64,000 nucleotides of DNA from Polytrichum commune (lineage: Eukaryota; Streptophyta; Polytrichopsida; Polytrichales; Polytrichaceae): contig OX485806.1 of the NCBI GenBank assembly GCA_950295325.1, positions 26,720,001 to 26,784,000 of the forward strand, read 5' to 3'. The notes beneath the pieces were generated by a model, which had not been told where the DNA came from, ran no database searches, and saw only the letters and a list, made by a program, of their open reading frames with translations. The position numbers were made by a program, and so were the translations under genes. This document shows positions 1-16,179 of the stretch, one piece after another (positions within the stretch are counted from its first letter, which is position 1; every line of letters starts with the position of its first letter).

Positions 1-257
1 AAATTACACTACATTGCAATTGGCTATGCATAAAAATTGAAGCTAATAATATTCTTGACCGAATCAAGTCAGATCAAATCAGATCATCAAATACAAATCT
101 GATTCAAGAATTTGATCGACTTGAGACTTCAAGAAAATTATCCTTTCTCATCGAATTGTGTTCTAATCCGCTAAGCCTACAGTAGATGCCTTCCTTTGAA
201 GTGTTTCAACTGAAGCAAGTGCAAATCCATGAGCGGATCAATTTAAGTTTTAGCAAC

Positions 258-5206
<4,949 letters not shown>

Positions 5207-5305
5207 ATTCTCTATCTACCTGTTGCTGATGAACCCCTGAGTAAAAATTACGTCTTTCTTGCTTCCGGCCAAACTCTAACTTCACCAAAACTTATTGCGT
5301 CCTCC

Positions 5306-6180
5306 CAAAAAATTTCTCCCAATGCAACCTGCCGCTTGCTCTCGCCTTTGAGCAACTTTGATTTGAGCTCTAAATGCACAGGTCTGACCTCAAGGGGACC
5401 TCAACTCAACAAGCCGATGAATGCCTGCACGTCAGCACCGAGCTATTTGCATCCGCTTCACCTAGAGAGCGAGCGAGAGAGAGAGCAAGACAAAGCTTAT
5501 GAGAACTTGTAGCTGGGGCTCAGCAAGCCTTTCTGCCGCTTGTGAACTTTGAATTCTTTGTTTCTCTTTCTTTTGAGACAAAATGAGTTATTTTGAATAT
5601 CTCTAATACAACCATCAAGTACACAAAGTTGGGTCCATCGCAACAAAAATCCTCCTAAAGCAAAATGCCGCTTGCTCTCACCAACAACTTTGAGCTCAGA
5701 ACGTATATCTAGGTCTGGTGACCTTAATACTTGCCTTCACTACTGCACCAAGCTACAGCTACTGCTGCTTCACTCACAGACACAGAGACGGAGACAGAGC
5801 TAGAAGGCTTCACAGAAATTGCAGCTGGGGCTCAGCAAGTGCTGCTTGTAGACTCAAAATTTCTCAGCAACCAGCAAGTCTACAGCTAAGGCAGCTACAG
5901 ATGAACCGGAAATCAATCTGGTCCCCAATCTGACCCAACCTTCACACAAAAATTGGTACAGAAGAATGCCCCTACTCTCCCCACCAACTTTGAGGCTCCA
6001 AATGATGACTCACCTAGCTCAAGCCAAAATAATTCAACGCCTTCACTTGTCAATCACAGCCAGAGGAAGGGATAGGTTCACAAAACTTAACAGACCAAGT
6101 ACTCAGCTGAGCTGGGCTCAGGAAGTCCTAGTGCTGCAGCTTGTGAACTCCTGCAAGCCTGATCTCAGGAGCTAACCTAC
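5306..6180. repeat. Three diverged tandem units of about 300 bp upstream of the peroxidase
   Basis: Units near 5306-5560, 5641-5880 and 5950-6180 share, in order, an AATGCC..CT.GCTCTC.C block, AACTTTGAG, a GCACC.AGCTA or similar block, a GAG-rich stretch, and a GCTGGGGCTCAGCAAG (third unit GAGCTGGGCTCAGGAAG) block followed by GCTTGTGAACT. This is the 5' flank of the minus-strand peroxidase. Unit 1 also holds a GAGA microsatellite. No TATA box was assigned. Confidence 0.65.
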
Positions 6181-7480
6181 AGGAAGCAAGCAAGCAAGCA
6201 GCCAGCTGACAGCTAAGGAATAGCTCACCGCATGAACTGAATGACGAGGATACTATAATAGCTACTTACTGCAATCAGGCCATGGGGTTCCAGTACTCTT
6301 ATAACTAGTACCAGTACTGCTCTAGCAAATAAAAGCCTGGTAAGTTAGCCCTGTGGGTTGAGTGATGGATGGATGGATCTGAAGTGAGCAAGCATGGTGG
6401 GAGGAGTCTGGTGTGGATCATCTCCAGTCTTTAAATGCTGCAGTACTGCCGCTAACCTAGCCTCCGAAACGAAGAGGCCAAGAAGGTGCCTTCACAGTTT
6501 CCCGGCGGCTTATAACTTGCTGCTGTTGAAACTTGAGACTGATCAGACTCACGTTGTGATGATGATCCTGATGTACCCTAAACTTGGAAGTTCCTCAAGC
6601 GCACCTGTTACTCATTCATTAAACCCTAAAGGCCGAAGCAAAATCTTCCCAAACTAGTCTTTACCAATAATTAAATTAGTCAAATTCATCAACTCGTTAC
6701 ATAACATTACTCAGAGGCGTAGGCCCTCATAACAAAACAGTGGGATGGTGGGAGTTCAAATTGAATATGAGTCTCCATGCGCAGTTTTTTTAGCATCCCA
6801 TTATTATATTTTAAGGGCCCACGGAATGAGAGTTGCATCTTGAGTAATGTTGATGTAAGAAAATTAGCATGTCTTATGGTAGATCTGACCATATGGATGA
6901 CATTGTTGACAAACCAAGATGGTTCACATGATCTAACCACGATAAGGTGTACCAAAATTGTATCACGCATCACTCTTTTTCCATAGTCCTTGGCACTCCT
7001 TTAAGTAGTTATCAAGCATTTATTTTAAACTTTACTTAGGGTTACAGTCAAGAGTTAGCATAATTATACATATTGTCAAGTGTTAGCATAATTATAGGAT
7101 CATATAAGTTGTGGCACCAAACTAAGATTAATTAAAGTCGACTCCAGCTTTCAGTTGTGGCATCTGACTCTCTCTCTCACAAATGCTGGGCCTGCAACAC
7201 GCATGAGCTAGCTAAAAAGGGCTCTGTAATTTGCTGCACTGCAGCAATTTATGACATCCATCTGACTCATTCACCTCCCCCTCTTTGATGAGCCGCGTTC
7301 TGTTGACACGACACGCATTCATGAGCGGTGGAAATTTGGTGGAAATTCCAGCAGCTTGCACTAATAAGTTACTGGATATGAAGTTGACGAGGTTGGCTAC
7401 CAGGTGGGAGTAACATAATGATGCGAAAGGGACAAAGAAGGAGCTTGTGAGCTGCCTGCATTCTTGCAACAACTCCCCCG
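6181..7480. other. Intergenic, no gene recognised
   Basis: Short simple repeats (GCAAGCAAGCAAGCAG near 6181, GGATGGATGGAT near 6366, CTCTCTCTC near 7170) are visible. The open frames here are short, lack recognisable motifs and overlap on both strands. Confidence 0.6.
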
Positions 7481-7483
7481 GAC

Positions 7484-8235
7484 AGTGTCGGGGAGATGTT
7501 TGGGCGTAATCAATCAAGATCCTAAAGTTTCCAAAACCAACAACCGGTTACATGTTGACATCTTTTGGTGCTTCTTTATTGAATTCAGGAACATAATCTG
7601 TGAATTTCTCTGAATGGGTCGGTAATTTACCTGAAGTCTCAAATTTGATCCGGTTATTTCTCAAACTCAACCAATGCATCTGGAATTGGCATAATCAGTC
7701 AAGATCCTAAAGTTTCCAAAACCAACCGGTTACATGTTGACATCTTTCGGTTCTTCTTTGTCAAATTGAGGAACATATTGTGTGGATTCCTCTAAATGGA
7801 TCTGTAATCTTCCTGAAGTCTCAAATTTGATCCGCTTATTTCTCAAACTCAACCAATGCATCTGGAATTGGCATAATCAGTCAAGATCCCAAAGTTTCCA
7901 AAACCAACTACCAGTTACATGTTGACATCTTTTGGTGCCTCTTTATTGAATTCAGGAACATATTCTGTGAATTTCTCTGAATGGATCGGTAATTTTCCTG
8001 AAGTCTCAAATTTGATCCGGTTATTTCTCAAACTCAACTGGTGCATCTGGAATAGACATGATCAGTCAAGATCCCAAAGTTTCCAAAACCAACAACCGGT
8101 TACATGTTAACATCTTTCGGTTCTTCTTTGTCGAATTGAGGAAAATATCGTGTGAATTCCTCTAAATGGATCGGTAATTTTCCTGAAGTTTCAAATTTGA
8201 TCTGGTTATTTCTCAAACTCAACTGGTGCTCCTAG
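7484..8235 (+). repeat. Tandem array of ACCGGTT-rich repeat, four units of about 184 bp
   Basis: GATCC(T/C)(A/C)AAAGTTTCCAAAACCAAC recurs at 7518, 7703, 7885 and 8070, with spacing 185, 182 and 185. Each unit also holds GGTTACATGTTGACATCTTT(T/C)GG, a GATCGGTAATTTTCCTGAAGTCTCAAATTTGATCCGG block and TTATTTCTCAAACTCAAC. Related units occur at 11985-12190, 14041-14665, 15880-16105 and 55632-55842. Confidence 0.9.
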
Positions 8236-8510
8236 GAATTAGCGGTCAGTTCTCGCTGTTCAGTGTCTGCGGATGAGGCAGCTCAGATTTAATGCAAGGT
8301 AGTTGATCGCTTACGAATCCATATGTGAGCCCACCCACCTCTTGACTCTCCCACCTTCCATTGCCCAATGGCTTTGTTGACGAAGTGAAGTGAGTATAAA
8401 AAGCTGGCACCAACATTGGGCTGCTATGTTTCTAACAAACATAATGTTAACTTTACAAAATCATCTATGCTACATTTAGTCTTTTAGGGAGATACCTTCA
8501 CATGGATAGA

Positions 8511-8826
8511 CTACAATAAATATGATATTTAGTATTTGATACACTAAATATCACTAACCCTATGAAAGTAAGTAACATTAAATGTAAACTCAAACATTGA
8601 ATATCAACTATGGTAATATGTGGAAGTTATGTGCACGAATTTAGTGTTAGTAAGGATATGAAAAAAAATTAACAATGATAAAAGGAGAAAGGAGGTGGTA
8701 GTAGGGAAGGTGGCGGCACATTTATGTCTAACACTAATTATCAAAGAATTGAAAATTAGTGTTGAGCAGGATAGGGTGGTAACAACGCTAAATATAATCA
8801 AACACTAAATATGATATTTCATGTAG
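8511..8826 (+). mobile_element. MITE family C, copy 1 (316 bp)
   Basis: It matches 20955-21282 in the same orientation, including GAAAGTAAGTAACATTAAATGTAAACTCAAACA and the stretch around GGCACATTTATGTCTAACACTAAT. Its ends are CTACAATAAATATGATATTTAG and CACTAAATATGATATTTCATGTAG, the terminal motif shared by families A, B and D. Several internal ACTAAATATCA copies are present. Confidence 0.8.
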
Positions 8827-8939
8827 TTAGTCTTTGATGAAGGCATGTACATGACAAATGAGATGGACAAGTGGTCGTTGAGGTTCTAAACCAAAGTAGA
8901 TGTTAATCTAAAACATTTCTAAAGATGTTTGTAAAGGGG

Positions 8940-10330
8940 GCCAAAAGAACATAGGATCCCAAGGGTGCACCTTTCATAACACGTATGAACATACTTGAGT
9001 GCACAAAAGGGGAATCAATTTGAACTTTGCCATACTACATATACTTATACTAAACAAATTGTGGCTCGTAATTATGTACATGTATGAAGGACCTCTAGAA
9101 ATATAGAACACTTGTACTTATATGGTAGTGTCACTAGACTTTATGGGATAAGTATTGAATATTGGATGAAACAAGGATAAATAAATTTCTCATTTCCTTA
9201 TCTCATCCATGCATGTATGGAAGAAGCAGTATTAGCATTTTGGAAGGGGTTGTTGAGCTAAGAACGAGGTTACTTCTTTCTTATGGTTGCAAGAGGAACA
9301 TACCATGCTTCTTTGTGGATGTTGATCAAAGGGGGTGCAAATGGTTGATGCGGGTGGTTGATGCAAGTAGTGATTGCAGTAATTAGGCGACTTAGAATTT
9401 AGGTCTTGCCACAAAGGCGAACATAAAATATCATTGAAATTGCTAAAGTTGCTCAAAACTCCTCCGTTGGTCATTTGTTCCGTGTGTTTCACATTGCCGC
9501 TACCTCCTTTTGCATTAAGGGGTGTGGTGTATTTCATTGTAGAAGCAATAGTAGGTTCTTATAGATAAAATTCTTCCATCGATTGAATTCGTGATTTAGA
9601 ATAGTAGACACAACGCTTGTCTTGTCTCTTAATTGAATTATAGCTATCATTAAAGCATGCATGGTAGAGACTAATTAACAAGTGGGATAATATGAGTCAA
9701 TTAATTTTTCTTGTTCAAGATACTGTGAATTTTAATTGCAATCAGAACTACAAGATGCAAGCAAGGAAAGTCAAGTCAAGAACACACTTGAATCTAGAAT
9801 TGTCAAAAATGTGGTAGACCAAAAGAATTAGCTCCAATTAAGGTTTGATTTGTTGGGAGGGTTTATAAGATGCGTGGAAAACTTGGTAATCATTGGGTGG
9901 AGTATAGAGATCCAATCAACTTGATGGATAGTTCATCAAACATGGAGATTGGCTTAATATGTCGGTATCAAAAAGGCCAACAACAAGTGAACTTACGATC
10001 TTACTGTTGATGATAAACTTGTTATGATCTTATTGATCTTTTGAAACAACAATTGCTTTATCTTCTTTGGCATATATTGTAAACTTAGATGCTTATGAGT
10101 TACATCCGGGGGATGAAAAGGCCTTCAACAACTTTGTGATGAATGCTAGGATTTTGCATTTTACATATGATACGGGTTGCTAGCTATTCAAAAGTATATT
10201 TGCATACTTATGTTAATTACTACATATCGATGTAATTCTTATTTTTATAAACATAATTGTCACTTAGATTTCATCATTGAAATTGTACGCGTATTGCTTG
10301 ACTTTACAAACTGAATACTTGTATATAGGG
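8940..10330 (+). pseudogene. Decayed copy of an unclassified gene-like element (copy 1)
   Basis: Two separated stretches match 16180-17050: 8945-9145 (TGTACATGTATG.A.GACCTCTAGAAA) and 9755-10010 (AATTAGCTCCAATTAAGGTTTG.TTTGTTGGGAGGGTTT, then CAT.AAACATGG.GATTGGCTTA). The frames are broken by many stops. Copy 2 gives a better translation with an AT-hook-like RRGRP followed by KVWFVGRV. I do not recognise the family; a degraded transposon gene is the simplest reading. Confidence 0.45.
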
Positions 10331-10493
10331 GGTTTTTAGAGTACGTTGCGAATACACGTCATTCAAAGGAGAGGTGCACCCCCTGGTATAGGATCCAAAA
10401 AAAAAGGATGGCCTTTCACCCTTTGTATCAAGTCTTTCCTTGTGTTACGGTTGCTCCCAAACAAAAAAATAGATGAATTCAAAGGGTAGGATA

Positions 10494-10854
10494 CTACACT
10501 AAATATGATATCTAGTGTCATATGGTAACTTTTTGGATGACATTTCTTATGAATAAGTGAACAAATATTGTGATGGAAGATGGATGAGTTCATCCATTGG
10601 CCAAAACCCTACCTTCTCTTGTCAGCAACTTTTGTTGAACTATCGACATGGATGATTGAAAATCTGGATGAAAAATCACTTGGTAAGTGACAGCAATTGC
10701 AACACTGTAAATCTACAACCCCACAAAAAAATTACAAGGGATGACAAATAATGTTGGGTTAACATTTAGTGTTGGTGACACTACACCGTGGTTTACAATT
10801 AGTATTGGGTACGACAATTAGAATTGGTGGCACTAAGTATCATATTTAGTGTAG
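10494..10854. mobile_element. MITE family B, copy 2 (361 bp)
   Basis: The ends CTACACTAAATATGATAT and TATCATATTTAGTGTAG are near-perfect inverted repeats. The interior is the reverse complement of 1862-2231. This is the best-preserved member of family B in the window. Confidence 0.85.
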
Positions 10855-11984
10855 CATTGTTACTCTATATCATGACATGTCATATTGTCATCCTGGATTG
10901 TGTAATTTGGACCCATGTATTATTGTAGCAGTGGCAACTCCGAAGTAATTCTTTAAGAATGGACATCAAAAAGAGTCCAGGTGGCATAGTGATGTTGGAC
11001 TAATTATGTGATCCTTATGTGGGTCACTTATCTCATGTGGCTAACAACTTTGGGGTTTTGATTGGAGTAGAAACACACATAAATTGGCCAAAACATGGCG
11101 TGTGTATATTAATAGTGATCAAATAGGCATATTGGCACAACTTCAGAGCAAAATTAATGTCCATTTTCATTCATGTCCAAAGTTTTGACAGTTGGAGTGG
11201 AGAACAAAACCCACTTTTGGACCACTTCTAAATGAAGATGGAGTGGGGTCATATTTTGTAACAAATTTGGACCACTTCCATATAATCTAACAAGTGCCAC
11301 ATAATACGGCCCATGCAAACAAAAATGTCATTGTAAGCACACATGTGCATGGAAATACCAACTTTAAGGTGGGTTTAAGGTAGACATGCCTAAATCCACC
11401 ATATCAATAATTTGGGACACCTATAGTCAAGGGGCATGTAATCAGGTGTGGGTCTAAGAACTGGTACAAAAGAAAGACATGTGTTCAAAAGAAATGGGAC
11501 CATGTGCTCAAAATATGCTAACTCTTCTAGGCTCATTAGCTAGCATGATCGAGGGGATTTATATGATCATCTAGCGAGCCTGAGACTCTTCAGTTTGATA
11601 ATGACTAAAATATTGTATGAGCTCCTGAAAACATGAGGCAAATGAGTATGGGCACGACTTGGATTTGTTGATCAATTCACACTAATTGCGTGTTTGGTAT
11701 CCTTTGAGAAGTGGATGCAGAGAGAAAAGCATAGTCCACCTAAGGCATGGTTACCTTAGATTTACCTGAGTAGACATACCTTTATGAATCATGAACGCCT
11801 GCACTTTGACTAGACATCCTAACTTCCAAGAGAATACACAATTGTAACTCATATTGCAAATTTGCCACCAACATTCTTCCCCATCCAAAAGGGCTAACAA
11901 TTAACGGGTTCTTCAATCTGCTAATTCAATGGCCATATTAATGACACGAGGAGTTGGAAGTGCCCACAATAGGCGCACGTCATT
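10855..11984. other. Intergenic with a weak dispersed repeat
   Basis: No gene was found. The stretch 11440-11720 shares blocks with 57640-57890 (GTGTTCAAAAGA, GAGAAGTGG.TGCAGAG), so it is probably an old repeat. 11949-11975 carries the GAGTTGGAAGTGCCCACAATAGG terminal block of repeat DR1. Confidence 0.5.
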
Positions 11985-12190
11985 GAACGGGGAGAACTGG
12001 CGGTTAGTTATAGATGAACCAGTTGAGTTTGAGAAATAACCGGTTGAAGTTCAAGACTACAGGCTAATTACCGATCATTTTTGAGGAATCTATAGAAGAA
12101 TATGCCTCAAATGAATGAAAGCAACACCAAAAGATGTCAACATGTGACCGATTGGATATAGAATCACTAGGATCTTGACCGACTATGCCC
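11985..12190 (-). repeat. Single inverted copy of the ACCGGTT-rich repeat
   Basis: The order of blocks is the reverse of the 14.0-14.7 kb array: GGGGAGAACTGGCGGTTAGTTA, then GTTTGAGAAATAACCGGTTGAA, AATTACCGATCATTTTTGAGGAATCTAT, GATGTCAACATGT and CTAGGATCTTGACCGA. It is an isolated unit, so the family transposes or is dispersed as well as forming arrays. Confidence 0.8.
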
Positions 12191-12218
12191 AAAAACTTTG
12201 TGGGTAGCGGTGCACGTA

Positions 12219-12430
12219 CCTTATGTGCTCAAAACATAGACACCATCATAAGTTCAATATCTAGATCACATTTGGAAACACCTATATGATCACATATCAT
12301 CAAGAAGAAATTGAAACCTTGACTTTGAACTCTTATTTGCACCTCAACTCCAGTTGCGAGATTCGGAATGCCAATCAGCGGGGTTCGCAACCGCTTCAAC
12401 TGTGTGACACTCTCCCCGATTTGATCCAAC
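12219..12430 (-). repeat. Partial copy of dispersed repeat DR1
   Basis: It shares TATGTGCTC..AA.ATAGACACCAT..TAA.TTCAATA with 61541-61585 and later blocks with 58250-58330. It abuts the Harbinger-like MITE that follows. The usual GTATGTGG-type end is missing. Confidence 0.5.
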
Positions 12431-12442
12431 AGCCCAAACTTA

Positions 12443-13007
12443 GGGCCGCTTCACACTATGGTTGTCCAAGTTGAGAGGCCGTGGGATTGAGTGGCCAAAC
12501 TTTGTTGAGAGTCCAAAGAAACGGGCTGAAAATAGCCAATAAAATATAGTAAGTGGAGCCTTTGGCCGGGCATAGTATGAAGCCTCCAAAGGCCAAGCCC
12601 AAAGTCCAAACCTTTGGCCATGAACTCCCACGGCCATTTGACTTGGACGGCCATAGTGTGAAGCCTCCGAAGGCCAAGCCCAAAGTCCAAACCCAAAAGA
12701 GCATTTCACTTTATTCCTTGCTCAAAATAGCCCTTCCCATCTACCAGCCAAGATCTTGTCAATGATTGGTCTTTAATGAAAAAAAATTGACAGCCTCTCG
12801 ACCACAGTTTGGGTTTCCATTCCTATCCGACCCAAACTTCCTTCGAGACCCAGTCGCCTTCTTCAAAAAGTAATCATTTTAAATTGCGACGGCCTTTGGA
12901 CTTTGGCCTCAGTGTGCAGGGTCGAGAGGCCAACCTCTTAGTTTCTTGCAATTTGATTGGTGGGAATCGATGGCCTCTCGACCTTCGGCCATAGTGTGAA
13001 GCGCCCC
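12443..13007. mobile_element. PIF/Harbinger-like MITE H1 (565 bp, TTA duplication)
   Basis: The 19-bp terminal inverted repeats GGGCCGCTTCACACTATGG (left) and GGGGCGCTTCACACTATGG (right, reversed) differ at one base. They are flanked by TTA at 12440-12442 and 13008-13010. TTA/TAA duplications with GG-starting ends are typical of PIF/Harbinger and Tourist MITEs. Inside, GAAGCCTCC(A/G)AAGGCCAAGCCCAAAGTCCAAACC occurs twice. No transposase is encoded, so it is non-autonomous. Confidence 0.85.
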
Positions 13008-13010
13008 TTA

Positions 13011-14040
13011 TTGTCGGTGTTTTGGATGTGCCCACACTATAATTCCACACAGCTTCGGGATATGGCCGGGCTGAGCTGGCTTCGGATTTCCTTTCACCCA
13101 CCATTGATATATACATTGTCGGAGGAGGAGGAATCCGCTGTCCATGACTGCCGACAAAGCCCGAAATTATATGTAATTTTTTATTTTTTTTAAAGAAAAA
13201 AAAGACTGGGCTCTAGATAACATATAATCGAGTCGCCCATGTGCGACTTCACTTTCTGAATCATGCAAAAGTAGTAGTTGTTGTTGTTGTTGTTGTTGTT
13301 CTGCTGCCTGCGGACATGAGCCATGTCGGTGTGAAAACGTGCTCATAATTTGGGCACAGATATGGTCCCCATGTGCTTATGAGAACGACCCCAACGGACG
13401 AGGCTTACGAGGCTGGCCACGCCACACCACACCACACCACGGACCGTGAAGTCGTCCCAAGGTCCTGTAAAATGTGTGATTGGTTGTTGGACTTGTCCCG
13501 GGACCACTTCGGTTCACACCAAGGAGACAATGTCAGAGTGACCACGGAGTTCGAGGTCCCCAAGAGACATGTTTCAAGGCCTGCATCGTCCACTGACACG
13601 GTCGAACGGGTTTTTGCGGTGGGAGGGGCAGAAGAGGTGCTCTAGTAGGAAAAGGCAAGAACCCATGACAGAGAGATGTTGTTATAATGAAATTGTAATG
13701 ATTTTTTTGCCCAAGGGGAAAAGAAGATGAAGACAAGAGAAGACAAAAGAATGGTCGAACTTGAGTTTCTTTTCAAAACCGTCCTTTTTGGACATATTTA
13801 TAAATAAATAAAAGCACAGTCACTTTTTGGTGCATGGTCGTTCCTCTTGGTCCACATTCGGTCTACACCTAGGAAGAGGCCCAAAGGCTTTGTGAATTGG
13901 TTACTTAAGCAATCGGGTCACGGAAGTTGGACCATGAAGTTGGACCATGAAGTTGGACCATGGAAACATGCCATCTTCCTAGGTCCGACTTCATGGTCCA
14001 TGGCAGTGCCCGGAAAGTTTTTGTGCATACATAGTCGGTC
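13011..14040. other. Intergenic; simple repeats only
   Basis: There is a GTT trinucleotide run near 13276-13300, an ACACC run near 13424-13440 and three copies of TTGGACCATGAAG near 13927-13962 followed by an inverted GGTCCGACTTCATGGTCC. The open frames have no recognisable domain. Confidence 0.55.
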
Positions 14041-14665
14041 AAGGTCCTAGTGATGCGAAATCCAACGGGTTACATGTTGACATCATCTTCCGGTTTTGCT
14101 TTCATTTATTTGAAGTATATTCCCATCCATAGATTCCTCTAACATGATCGGAAATTCTCCTGCAGTCTCGAACTTCAACCGGTTCATTTGTAACTAACCC
14201 CCGGTTCTCCCCAGTGATTGGGGAGATTGTTTGTACATAATCGGTTGAGATCCTAGTGTTTGCAAGTCCAACCGGTTACATGTTGACATCCTCCAGTTTT
14301 CCTTTATTAAATTAGAGTATATTCTATAGATTCTTCTAAAATGATCGGTAATTTTCCTGCAGTCTCCAACTTCAACCGGTTATTCCTCAAACTCAACCGG
14401 TCCATTTGTAACTAACTGCCGGTTCTCCCCAGTGATCGGGGAGATTGTTTGGACATGCATAATCAATTGAGATCCTAGTGTTTGCAAGTCCAACCGGTTA
14501 CATGTTGACATCCTCCAGTTTTCCTTTATTAAATTGGAGTATATTCTATAAGTCCCTCTAAAATGATCGGTAATTTTCCAGCAGTCTTGATCGTCAACCG
14601 GTTATTTCTCAAACTCAACCGGTTCATCTGTAACTAACTGCCGGTTCTCCCCAAGCAGTGGTCCG
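14041..14665 (+). repeat. Tandem array of ACCGGTT-rich repeat, three units of 205-222 bp
   Basis: Units start with (G)GTCCTAG or GATCCTAG near 14044, 14249 and 14471. Each holds CAACCGGTTACATGTTGACATC, AAATGATCGGTAATTTTCC, CAACCGGTTATT and TAACTAACTGCCGGTTCTCCCC. Adjacent units meet at CTCCCCAGTGATYGGGGAGA, a near-palindrome formed by their ends. Confidence 0.9.
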
Positions 14666-15091
14666 CAGTGTAAACCAGCTCTCATCAGTTTCTAACACTC
14701 GAAACGTCAACGTCTAAGCCAGGCTTGGCACACTTGAGCTCCACTAGCTAGCCTCCAGAAATGAAGGAGCAAATTAAACGCACAACGACCCCGTCCATCC
14801 ATCAATTGGGGTCGTTCCTTAACTTGCTCCTTCCCTGCGTTTGCTTTGCAGTCCAGTCAAACATCATCCTTATTACTACTGTGTGGAAGGTCACTCACAC
14901 ATGTGTGAGGGGTGTCACTCATGCATTTTGGCCTGCTTCTCTTATACTCCTCACAAGAACGCTTACAAAACGTCTTGCAACGAATTAAGTTAAGTTACGG
15001 ATAAGATAAGCGGGCAGGCCTCAAATGAACACTCTCTTAGGTCTGCATCCACTTCTTGTACATTGTCAATGTGAAACATGCAATCAAGTTA
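14666..15091. other. Intergenic, nothing recognised
   Basis: A 75-codon open frame from 14761 has no motif or homology that I can see. An ACGACCCCGTCC/GGGGTCGTTCC short inverted repeat lies near 14786-14818. Confidence 0.5.
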
Positions 15092-15703
15092 GGGCCGTTT
15101 TACATCTAAAGGCCGGGCTAATTCATTGTGTGAGAGGTTTGAAATTCTTACTTGTGATTGGTCAAAAGGCTGAAATCGGCCCCCACCCCTTTACACCTAG
15201 AGGCCGGGCCAATTCATTGTGTAAGAGGTTTGAAATTCTCACTTGCGATTGGTCAAAAGGCTGAAATCGGCCCCCACTCCTTTACACCTAGAGGCTGGGT
15301 TGATTTGGTGGTATGAGTTTTTGAATCAAAAAATGCATGGTATGACACGGCCCGAGCTCATTGGAGAGCCAATTCTTGGCCTCGGGGCCAATGCCACATT
15401 TCAATAAAAGAAAATAAAACTTTTTGTTATTAAAATGTGATTTTTTTAGCGAACTATATCATTGGATTATGTGGAAATGTGAACGGCTCTATGCTAGATT
15501 ATGCTAGATCCGTTGGATTATGCTAGATTTATTGAATCGGGCTAGATTCTTGGCCCTAAGGCCTTTACATATGAAACAATTGGCCCCCATTATAATCTTA
15601 TTATAATGTGTAGTTGAGGCCGGTCTCCAATCCAAAAGGGGCTGAAATTTCATGCAATCGGCCTCAAGGGGAATTGGCTTGGCCTCTAGGTGTAAAGTGG
15701 CCC
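15092..15703. mobile_element. PIF/Harbinger-like MITE H2 (612 bp, TTA duplication)
   Basis: The inverted ends GGGCCGTTTTACATCTAAAGGCC and GGGCCACTTTACACCTAGAGGCC (right, reversed) differ at four of 23 bases. TTA flanks both sides (15089-15091 and 15704-15706). The left half holds two close direct copies of an approximately 88-bp unit (GGCCGGGC.AATTCATTGTGT.AGAGG ... AAAAGGCTGAAATCGGCCCCCAC) and part of a third, each repeating the terminal motif. No coding capacity. Confidence 0.85.
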
Positions 15704-15879
15704 TTAGTGTGAGATGACCGACTGTTGATTCCAAATCGTGTATGTAGCTATTTTTTCTTTTAATTTTAGGAGTTCGTATGCGATTTGGGTGAACCAACCC
15801 ATACACTCGTTCCTTGTTGGATGCCTAAACCGTTGCCCCCAAGGAACCAGTGTACGGGTTGGTTCACCCTAGCCTTCAT

Positions 15880-16105
15880 ATGCTACGTCCAGGGAGAACC
15901 AACGGTTAGTTACAGATGAACCGGTTGAGTTTGAGACATAACCGGTTGAAGTACGAGACTTCAAGAGAATTACCGATCATTTTAGAGGAATCTATGGAAT
16001 ATACCTCAAATGAATGAATGAAAGCTAAACTGGAAGATGATGTCAACATGTAACCGGCTGGATTTAGAATCACTAGGATCTTGACCGACTTCCCGGGCAC
16101 TATTC
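15880..16105 (-). repeat. Single inverted copy of the ACCGGTT-rich repeat
   Basis: Blocks GGGAGAACC.ACGGTTAGTTACAGATGAACCGG, AATTACCGATCATTTTAGAGGAATCTATGG, GATGTCAACATGTAACCGG and CACTAGGATCTTGACCGA appear in reverse order relative to the array at 14.0-14.7 kb. Confidence 0.8.
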
Positions 16106-16179
16106 ATATGAACATGTAATTGATTCTCAAAAGTGGAGATTCTTGAGCTCATTAGGTGATTGTACATGTCTCCTCGTTC

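Noticed and set aside
1-257. Polyadenylation signal of the peroxidase
   Set aside because: No canonical AATAAA was found on the minus strand here; plant signals are too loose to call by eye.
12440-12710. Several overlapping minus ORFs of 80-90 codons
   Set aside because: They are frames of the Harbinger-like MITE and its internal direct repeat.
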